Positions 15,793 to 24,000 of a DNA stretch of 64,000 nucleotides are shown one piece after another. Origin of the DNA: Endozoicomonas sp. 8E (GTDB lineage Bacteria; Pseudomonadota; Gammaproteobacteria; Pseudomonadales; Endozoicomonadaceae); NCBI RefSeq assembly GCF_032883915.1, contig NZ_CP120717.1, positions 6,858,001 to 6,922,000 of the forward strand, read 5' to 3'. Positions within the stretch are counted from its first letter, which is position 1. Each line of letters starts with the position of its first letter. Both the position numbers and the translations under genes were made by a program. The notes under the pieces were generated by a model. The model was not told where the DNA came from and did not search any database. It saw only the letters and a program-made list of their open reading frames with translations.

Positions 15793-18700
15793 CTATAGCA
15801 AGCGGTCCCACTCATCCTGATTTTTTGTATGTTTACTCATGTTAGCGCGTTTGATTTTCAGCCAGTATTGCTCGTCATGGCCTTCAGGCAACGAATTTAA
15901 AAATTCAATGGTTGTTAAGGGACTAACGGCAATATTTTGATGAAGCAAACAGTGTTTGGCTATTCTTATTTGACTCTTTTCTGTGCATTCTTTCCAAAAT
16001 TGATGAAAATATTCCCGATACTCTTCGAGGTAATACTTACAAAGATCAGCTTTGTAAGCTTGCATTTTAGCCAGAGGCAGGTCATCTGTTTGCAGGGATG
16101 AGATTGAGTTGTTTTGTGTACTTTCGCTGCTGACCTCAGGAATGACCTTCAAGCAATCATCATGCTCATCCGTGCTGTTGGCATTGACGCCAAAGTCTAT
16201 GTATTTGTCATTGGATTCAGGGAACAGAACAAGGTTCATAACATTTAACATCAACGCCAAAACTGCTTCCCGGGTAAAATCATTTTCTTTGAGGCGATAG
16301 AGGGGACATAAGTTTTCAAATGGATGTCCTATCGACCAATTATAATCTCCTTCTTTCAGGAAGGTGGTTCTGAACTCAAAATACACATCTTTGAGATCTT
16401 TGATTTGGCTATGATAGAACTCCGGATTATTCCGGATAAAATTTATTGCATTGGCAGTACTTTTAAATTCAATGAAGAAAAGTCCATAAATGATTTTATG
16501 AAGTTGCTGTGGATAAGTTCTGATAATTTCATCAATATGTTGGGACAGAATATCCCGGCTTAAATCATCCAGCGGTGTTGAGAAATAGCATAAATAATCA
16601 CTCTCACCCATCACCTCCAGCCATTTTTTCAGATTGAACTCATTGTTCTCATTAACACAGGACTGATACAGGATTTGGGAAATCTGGCGTGTACTTTCAA
16701 GTACCTCGCCATCCTTACCACCTGGAGTGTGAAACCGAACATTGTCTAATACCGATGATGAAAACCGCTCACCTTCAAAAGAACATTGTGAGAAAAAGCA
16801 ACTGTCAACAATGGCACTGTTTAACCGCTCTGTATTGAATTTACATTGCTGAAATGTAATGGATGGCAGTATTGTACCCTTCATTGAACAGCCGCTGAAA
16901 TCAATGCTTTCTATAGTACTCAAACTCTTCAGCTCAAAACCATCCAGGGAATCCAGCTTGCCCTCCAACAGTTGTGGGTTTTGCTCAAACAGCAACTGTA
17001 TGCGCTCTTCGCCACAAGAGCTGACGATACCTTTGAGGCCTGGGTGATGCTTACTGCCTTGAGAGGTTAACTCACGGTAGAGGACTGACCAGGATTCCCG
17101 AAAAAGCTGTTCCAGCGGACGCCCGTCGGGCCAGTGGCTGAAGCGTTTTTTTAGTGTATCCAACAATTGCCGCTGTCCTTCGAGAGAACTCATCTCAAGT
17201 TTGCTCCACTCGTCAAGCAAAGACACAGGCTTGGAAAAACAGGTCTCTTGTGCCAGAGTGTGCTTAATCACACTCTGGTAGTCATGGGTTGACCGCGTAA
17301 TGATTTTCTCATTACGGGCGAGGGCCTCCAGACCAGGGAATCCCCCTGAATATTGGATGGGTTCTTTATAAATTTTTGCATCCATACGGCCGAGTGTTTC
17401 AGAAGTCAGGCGCAAAGACATGGCCCCACCAGGTCTGTACCTGGAATTATCCGCCAGCTGCTCCATGACTCGGGTAAATGTGTATTCGGTGTTGCTTTTG
17501 ATCCTGCGAGCTATATTCCCCGCATTGAAATCATGCGGTTTCATCCCGATCTGATGACGTCGTTCAAAGGAGCTCAGGACAGCTTCATTTTCCAGACTGA
17601 TCAAAACCTGGCCATTGTTCCGTTCCCCATGCGAACAAAAGCCTAACGTGTGCCCGAGGCAGAACTGTCTGGCGGGGTCTGCCGAAATGCCATGGGGCAG
17701 ACCCGGGCGGTAATGCACCAGACGTCCTGCGCGAATACGACAATGGATTTCCCAATTGAGCAATTCTTCGTCACTGAAGTTCAGCAATTCTTTAAGAAAG
17801 GCTTTTTTGTCGGTGTTTACCGGAGTATTGATATCCGCTGCCACAGCAAGGTTCATATCACCGAGGCAGCCGTGATAGTCGGCCAGGGCGTCCAGCCATT
17901 GCTCTTCCAGGTCGTTGATATCTGGCCGCTCCCCACCAATACCCAGCTCTGCCAGTTCCCTGAACAATGCTTCAACCACCGCTTTACTGTGTCCGGGAAA
18001 GGTGAGGGTGAGTTGATTTTCAAAGCTCAGGGCTTCAGGCAGGCTCGGGGGAGAAAACAGAATACTGCCACCTTCACAGACGGTCGATTCGAGTTCAACG
18101 GCTCGTACTGGTGAGGCGCTGAGGCGGGCAGCATCCAGTTGTTCCGTACTCAAATAACCGACGCTCTGGCCTGTCAGTTTGGCAAAACCGTGGCTGAATT
18201 CAGCCAGTTGTATTTTTACCTCAACCTCTTCGCCAGTTCTTGAACTGACTCGTGCAGGTAAAGCCGGGGCAGGCAGGGGCGTTTTGATGGCTGGCAGTTT
18301 TGCAATAAACGGCAAGTCGTTGGTTAACGATGCCCGACATTTGTTAGCAATGTCCTGCAGAACCATCACGGTCTGATCAATGGTATTGTGATTCTTTGCG
18401 TGCCATCGTGATTTATCTTTGGCTAATTGTCCGGCCATGCTCTCGCAATTGTTGGCCAAGCTGATCAGGTCACTGCGCCAGTCGCGGTAATGGTCGTTCG
18501 GGGCGTGCTTAGGATTATTCAGGGCAAAGTTGGTATATTTAACCCGGCAGGCCAGACGATGCAATCCCCGATCCAGGGCCAGGTTATCAGCCAGTTTATT
18601 GCCCGCTTCCCGCGACAACTTGAGGGTCATCCGGGTGATGGGTTGGCCATTGGCATCCAGTAACTGGCTGATACCGATTTGCCCGCCCCGGACATCGCGG

Positions 18701-20694
18701 CCTTTGACCGGCAGCCAACCGCCTCGGATACCCGCCGCCTCTATCGCCTTGTATTCCGCCATGGAAACCCTCTCACCTGCCTCCAGACTGTTGGGAAAGC
18801 GAGTGGTCAGCCAGGCAATGCGATCATGAATAGTCTGCCGTAACCAGCTGCGGTCACCGGGTAGAAAACCACTGTGTTCGATCAGTTGGTTCAGACCCTG
18901 CCAGTCAACCTGACGTAAGATATCTTTCAGGGTATGGCCCAGTAAGTCATCCTCTAATTGCGCGAGAATATCGACGCAGGGGTTGTCGATCGGCAACGAA
19001 TTCATGGGCGGAGCCTGAGGGTTCCGCAGTTTATTCAGCAGCAAGGGCATGGAGGAAAAGTCATCCGTTTTCGAGGCGGGCTCTGGTTTTTCAGGACATG
19101 GATAGCGAGTCGCCATCCCGGCATAATCCCAGTGGAACATGACCGGCTCCCCTTCCGGGGTCAGTTCAATGCCCTCCCAGGCACTGTTCACCATGTTTTC
19201 GTTACCAACAATTACATTAATCAGCAATAATCTGGCCCACTGCTCTGGAGACAGAGAGCACAGCGTCGCCTCGCCGCCTTTGAGCTTGCCCTGCCATTGT
19301 TCGGGAACGGGACTGACCACATAAAAATGCCCCTGCTCCTCATGGACAAAGCTTTGAGGAACTGTGATGCCCAGCAGCCCGGCAAGGTTAGCCATTAGCA
19401 GCTGGTTGCGGGCGCTTAGCTCACAGCTCGCCGGTTTGACGGAATAAACCTGTTGGCTAACGGGGTCGTTGTAAAGCCCCGCTGGCCACCTGCTCTGGCA
19501 TTCTTCCATGGCAGCAGCTTGCGGGGTCAGTTTTGCCAGAGAGAAGGACGATTCCTGTGGTTCTTTCAGCTCTCCGGTATAGGGCGTAATCAACTCCCGG
19601 ACAACAGCGGACTGTTCACCTATGCTAAACAGCTGATAACTAAATGGCGAAGGATGATGCTCCCACTGCTTCTTGGTGTTTTCACAGCGGGTGGCGGCAC
19701 CGATGCTGAAGAAATGTTTGCAGTTTGCCTCACTGTCCTGCAACTTGATCGGGCACCAGAGGTCACCCTGCCTGGCAATCACCTGACAGACCTCTTCGGC
19801 CAACAGGCGCCATTCTTGCTTCTGGAGATCATCCTGACAGGCAGCAAAACACTCCAGCCGATCCATGTAAAAGCGTCCTCTGACCCGCATAACATCCAGC
19901 GTATCGGCGTCATGGAGCAGACTGCGCAGGGTCTGTATCACCTCTGGCAGTTGTTCGCAGCCCTTCGGGTTATCCTTGTGGCAAATGGCTTCACCACACT
20001 GCCAGGCCAGGGACTGATCCACGCCGAAGTTACGCAAGTGTTCCCTCAGGTTGTCAGCACTGGCCCGCTCCCACTCGGGCGTATCGTTCCCATCGCCTTC
20101 ACGGCCAGTGTCGTGAAACAGGCAGGTTTTGATCAGTAAGGGTATCATTTGGTCGGGAAATGCCCGCGCCAGAGGATCGCCGTGCTGTTTACGCAGTTCC
20201 AACAGGGCTACTGCCCAGATCGCCGTCCGGCAACTGTGCTGGACACCATGAACCTCGCGGGCAATGGTCTGGGCAGAAGGTGAGATGTGTGATGGGTGAT
20301 AAGGCTGAAGCAAGGCTGTTTTTGCTACCTGAGTGGATTCGATCAACGATGGATCAATGACCGGCCAATGGGCTGGCTCAGTTTCGGTTTTGCCTATTTT
20401 CGGACACTTTTCTACCGGTTCACTGGTCAGCGCTGCCAGCGATGTGCCACTGATTTTCGAGGTAATATCAGCAACGGTTACATTACGTTTATGCCCGGCC
20501 TGACAATCAATTTTGATTGCCTGATCCCACTTTTCAGAAGCAGCACCGGGGAGCATGACCTCATCACGTCCACTCACTTTCCTTGTGGCAAAAGCGACGC
20601 CTGTGTTACCACTATTGTCAGATGAAGGGATAGAACCGGCAAAAGATAGCTGTTCTGTTGTTCCACCTACTGTTTTACTGGGGAGCGAATCCAT
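15793..20694 (-). CDS. Giant PDE-like/kinase-like/pentapeptide-repeat protein, copy 1
   Basis: This 1,633-residue protein has no signal peptide. Residues 1-110 are low-complexity and variable between copies. Residues 140-275 hold a metal-ligand pattern: VHGVQHSCR (H149, H153), LFHDTGREGDG (H194, D195), CHKD (H239) and LLHDADTLDVMRVRG (H261, D262). This resembles HD-fold and SidE-type phosphodiesterases. Residues 405-530 resemble HipA/PI-kinase-like kinases: VYSVKP (K420), a helix then LLGITVP, IVGNENMVN and FHWDYAG (D523). Residues 640-1010 are conserved but unrecognised (GWLPVKGRDVRGGQIGI; GGSILFSPPSLPEALSFENQ). Residues 1264-1321 are about 12 pentapeptide repeats, followed by helices to the end. 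The ATG is chosen because GAGGG lies about 10 bases upstream. The upstream GTG is out of frame here (8-base A-tract). An amber codon removes 13 C-terminal codons kept in other copies. The role is unknown; an effector is inference. Confidence 0.85.
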   Translation of the reverse strand: MDSLPSKTVGGTTEQLSFAGSIPSSDNSGNTGVAFATRKVSGRDEVMLPGAASEKWDQAIKIDCQAGHKRNVTVADITSKISGTSLAALTSEPVEKCPKIGKTETEPAHWPVIDPSLIESTQVAKTALLQPYHPSHISPSAQTIAREVHGVQHSCRTAIWAVALLELRKQHGDPLARAFPDQMIPLLIKTCLFHDTGREGDGNDTPEWERASADNLREHLRNFGVDQSLAWQCGEAICHKDNPKGCEQLPEVIQTLRSLLHDADTLDVMRVRGRFYMDRLECFAACQDDLQKQEWRLLAEEVCQVIARQGDLWCPIKLQDSEANCKHFFSIGAATRCENTKKQWEHHPSPFSYQLFSIGEQSAVVRELITPYTGELKEPQESSFSLAKLTPQAAAMEECQSRWPAGLYNDPVSQQVYSVKPASCELSARNQLLMANLAGLLGITVPQSFVHEEQGHFYVVSPVPEQWQGKLKGGEATLCSLSPEQWARLLLINVIVGNENMVNSAWEGIELTPEGEPVMFHWDYAGMATRYPCPEKPEPASKTDDFSSMPLLLNKLRNPQAPPMNSLPIDNPCVDILAQLEDDLLGHTLKDILRQVDWQGLNQLIEHSGFLPGDRSWLRQTIHDRIAWLTTRFPNSLEAGERVSMAEYKAIEAAGIRGGWLPVKGRDVRGGQIGISQLLDANGQPITRMTLKLSREAGNKLADNLALDRGLHRLACRVKYTNFALNNPKHAPNDHYRDWRSDLISLANNCESMAGQLAKDKSRWHAKNHNTIDQTVMVLQDIANKCRASLTNDLPFIAKLPAIKTPLPAPALPARVSSRTGEEVEVKIQLAEFSHGFAKLTGQSVGYLSTEQLDAARLSASPVRAVELESTVCEGGSILFSPPSLPEALSFENQLTLTFPGHSKAVVEALFRELAELGIGGERPDINDLEEQWLDALADYHGCLGDMNLAVAADINTPVNTDKKAFLKELLNFSDEELLNWEIHCRIRAGRLVHYRPGLPHGISADPARQFCLGHTLGFCSHGERNNGQVLISLENEAVLSSFERRHQIGMKPHDFNAGNIARRIKSNTEYTFTRVMEQLADNSRYRPGGAMSLRLTSETLGRMDAKIYKEPIQYSGGFPGLEALARNEKIITRSTHDYQSVIKHTLAQETCFSKPVSLLDEWSKLEMSSLEGQRQLLDTLKKRFSHWPDGRPLEQLFRESWSVLYRELTSQGSKHHPGLKGIVSSCGEERIQLLFEQNPQLLEGKLDSLDGFELKSLSTIESIDFSGCSMKGTILPSITFQQCKFNTERLNSAIVDSCFFSQCSFEGERFSSSVLDNVRFHTPGGKDGEVLESTRQISQILYQSCVNENNEFNLKKWLEVMGESDYLCYFSTPLDDLSRDILSQHIDEIIRTYPQQLHKIIYGLFFIEFKSTANAINFIRNNPEFYHSQIKDLKDVYFEFRTTFLKEGDYNWSIGHPFENLCPLYRLKENDFTREAVLALMLNVMNLVLFPESNDKYIDFGVNANSTDEHDDCLKVIPEVSSESTQNNSISSLQTDDLPLAKMQAYKADLCKYYLEEYREYFHQFWKECTEKSQIRIAKHCLLHQNIAVSPLTTIEFLNSLPEGHDEQYWLKIKRANMSKHTKNQDEWDRLL

Positions 20695-20761
20695 TTTTTT
20701 TAGCCCTCACTTCTGTCCTTGTGATACTGACTTTTTTGAGTCATACCGAATCCATTACAGT

Positions 20762-20778
20762 TTGGACAGTTTATCCAA
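20762..20778 (-). promoter_or_regulatory. 17-bp dyad operator/promoter element of copy 1
   Basis: On the minus strand this reads TTGGATAAACTGTCCAA, a 7+3+7 inverted repeat with one mismatch. It lies 67 bp before the ATG and is followed by a -10-like TGTAAT. The same element precedes all nine genes. Confidence 0.6.
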
Positions 20779-20820
20779 TAATTAGTTTCATCCATTCTGT
20801 GAAGACTGGGAAAAACTATA

Positions 20821-21025
20821 AGTACTCAGCCATACGGAATCGAATATTTCTGGCTTATTGGGCAGGTGCTCTGCAAGGCGCAACGACGGGAACATAGCAA
20901 GCTATGTGACCAGAGTTGCAACGCAGCACGACTGCATGGATGCAGGAGCTAGAGCAACGCAGGAGCAGTTGCCGCGAGTGCCTGAGCAATGAGTCAGAAA
21001 ATATGATTTCGTATGGTTGAGTACT
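20821..21025. mobile_element. MITE-like element with about 30-bp inverted ends, TA-flanked
   Basis: The left end AGTACTCAGCCATACGGAAT is mirrored by the right end (ATTTCGTATGGTTGAGTACT). The element is flanked by TA dinucleotides (20819-20820 and 21026-21027), as for Tc1/mariner-IS630-type insertions. It is non-coding at about 205 bp, with an internal palindrome ACATAGCAAGCTATGT. It sits in the spacer between copies 1 and 2; no other spacer has it. A near-duplicate of the spacer block CTGGGCAAAACTATA lies on either side. Confidence 0.75.
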
Positions 21026-21045
21026 TATGTAAAGGCTGGGCAAAA

Positions 21046-24000
21046 CTATAAGATTGGCTTCACACTCGTCGAATGGCAGGAGGTGTTCAGGTGTGACTCG
21101 AACAAGAGTTCCCACTCTTTCTGATTTTTTTTATGCTTTTCAATGTTAGCGGTATAGATTTCCTGCCAGTTTTCCTCGCCGTCTTCTTTAGACAACAAAT
21201 TTAAAAATTCTCCGGTTGTTGAGGGGCTAACGGCAACATTTTGATGACGCAAACAGTGTTTGGCTATTATTAATTGACTCTTTTCTGAGCACTCTTTCCA
21301 GAATCGATGAATATAGTCTCGGTAATCTTTAAGGCAGAATCTACAGAGAAGAGCTTTATAACGTTGCATTTCAACCAGAGACAGGTCATTTGTTTCCGAA
21401 CCTGAGATTGAATTATTTTGTGTAATTTCGCTACTTACCTCAGGAATGGCCTTCCAGCAATTGTCATGCTCATCCGTGCTGTTGGCATTGACGCTAAAGT
21501 CTATGTATTTATCATTGAATTCCGGGAATAGAACAAGGTTAATAACATTTAGCATCAACGCCAAAACGGCTTCCCGGGAAAAATCATTATTGCCTTCGAC
21601 GCAATCGAGCTCAAATAATACTACAAATGGATCACCCATCATTTTCTTATAATTCCCTTCATTCAGGAAGATGGTTCTAAAATCAAAATACAAATCTTTA
21701 AGATCTTTAATTTTTCGATCATAGAATTCCGGATTATTACTGACAAAATTTATTGCATTGGCAGTATTTTCAAATCCTATGGAAAAAAGCCCATAAATAA
21801 CAGGACAAAGTTGCTGTGGATACGTTCCGGTAATTTTATCAACATTTTGGGACAGAATATCCCGACTCAAATCATCCAGCGGTGCTGAGTACCCGCGTAG
21901 ACAGTAACTTTTGCCCATCACCTCCAACCATTGTTTCAGATTGAACTCATTGTGTTCATTAACACACGACTGATACAGGATTCGGGACAGCTGACGTGTA
22001 CTTTCACATACCAGGCCATTCTCATCATTTTCAGCAATAAATCGGACATTATCTAATATCGATGATGAAAACCGCTTACCTTCAAAAGAACATTTGCTGA
22101 AAAAGCCCTTTTCAATAATGGCACTGTTTAACAGCTCTGTATTGAATTTGCAGTTCTGAAATGCAACGGAACGAAATACTGTACCCTTCATTGAACAGCC
22201 GCTGAAATCAATCCCTTTTATACAATACATAATTCTATTGAGATGAAAGCCGTCCAGGGAATCCAGCTTTCCCTCCAACAACTGTGGGTTTTGCTCAAAC
22301 AACAACTCTATGCGCTCTTCACCACAACCCCTGACGAGACTTTTGATGCCTTCGTCAAACTGGCTGCCTTTGCAGATTATCTCATGGTAAAAGACTGACC
22401 AGGATTGCGGAAAAAGCGTTTCCAGCGGCCGCCCGTCGGGCCAATGGCTAAAGCGTTGCTTCAGAGTGCGCAACAATTGCCCCTGACTTTTGGGAGAACT
22501 CATCTCAAGTATGTACAACTCGTCAAGCAAGGACACAGGATTGGAAAAACGGGTCTCCTGTGGCTGATTGCACTGAGTAACACTCTGGTAGTCATTGGTT
22601 GACTGCGTAATGATTTTCTCATTGCGGGCAAAGGCCTCGACACCAAAGAATGGCCCCCTGATCTGGCTGTGATTTCTATAAATTTGTGCATCCATACGGC
22701 CCAGTGTTTCAGAAGTCAGGCGCAAAGACATGACCCCACTGGGTCTGAACCTGGATTTATCCGCCAGCTCCTTCTCCATGACACGGGAAAATGTATATTC
22801 GGTGTCGCATTTCACCCTGCGTACCGAAATATGCCTGGGTGGTTCCACCCCGATCTGAGCACGTCGTTCAAAGGAGCTCAGGGTAGCTTCATTTTCCAGG
22901 CTATCGCTCAAAAACTGTCCATTGCTCCCTTTTCGCTCTGGGCGAAAGTTTATATCGTGCCCGAGGCAGAACTTCCTCGCGGGGTTTGCCTCAATACCAT
23001 GGGGCAACCCTGGGCGGTAGTGCACCAGACGTCCTGCACGAATACGACAATGGATTTCCCAATCGTCGTCAATGAAGTGCAGCACCTGTTTAAGAAAGGC
23101 TTTTTTGCGGGTGTTTACCGGGGTATTGATATCCGCTGCCACAGCAAGGTTCATATCACCAAGGCAGCCGTGGTAATCGGCCAGAGTGTCCAGCCATTGC
23201 TCTTCCAGGTCGTTGGTATCCGGTCGCCCCCCATCAATACCCAGCTCTGCCAATTCCCTGAACAAGGCTTCAACCACCGCTTTACTGTGTCCCCTAAAGG
23301 TGAGGGTCAGTTGATTTTCAAAGCTCAGGGCTTCAGGCAGGTTCGGAGGAGAAAACAGAACACTGCCGCCTTCACAGACAACCGATTCGAGTGCAACGGC
23401 TCGTACCGGTGAGGCGGTCATGGGGGTGGCCTTCAGTTGTTGCGGAATCAAATAGCTGACGCTCTGGCCTGTCAGTTTGGCAAAACCGTGACTGAATTCA
23501 GCCAGTTCTACTTTCGCTTCAACGTCTTTGCCCATTCTTGAACTGACTCGTGCTGGTAAGGCCGGGAAAGGCAGAGGCGTTTCGATGGTTGGCAGTTTTG
23601 CAATGGACGGCCAGTCGGCGGCTAACGACGCCCGGCACTTGTTAGCAATGTCCTGCAGAATCATCACGTTATTCTCAATGATATTGTGATCCTTTGCGTG
23701 CCACCGTTGTTTATCTTTGGCTAACTGCCCGGCCATGCCCTCACAATCATTGGCCAGGCTGGTCAAGTCACTGCGCCAGTCTCGGTAACATCTGTTCAGG
23801 GCATAGTTGGTATATTCAACCCGGCTGGCCAGGCGGTGTAATCCCCGTTCCAGAGCCAGGTTACCAGCCAGTTTATTGCCCGCTTCCCGGGACAACTTGA
23901 GGGTCATCCGGGTGATGGGTTGGCCATTGGCATCCAGTAACTGGCTGATACCGATCTGCCCGCCGCGGATATCCCGGCCTTTGACCGGCAGCCACCCGCC

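Noticed and set aside
20855-21115. 86-codon minus-strand frame in the spacer between copies 1 and 2
   Set aside because: It is mostly the non-coding MITE-like element plus the end of copy 2 in another frame.
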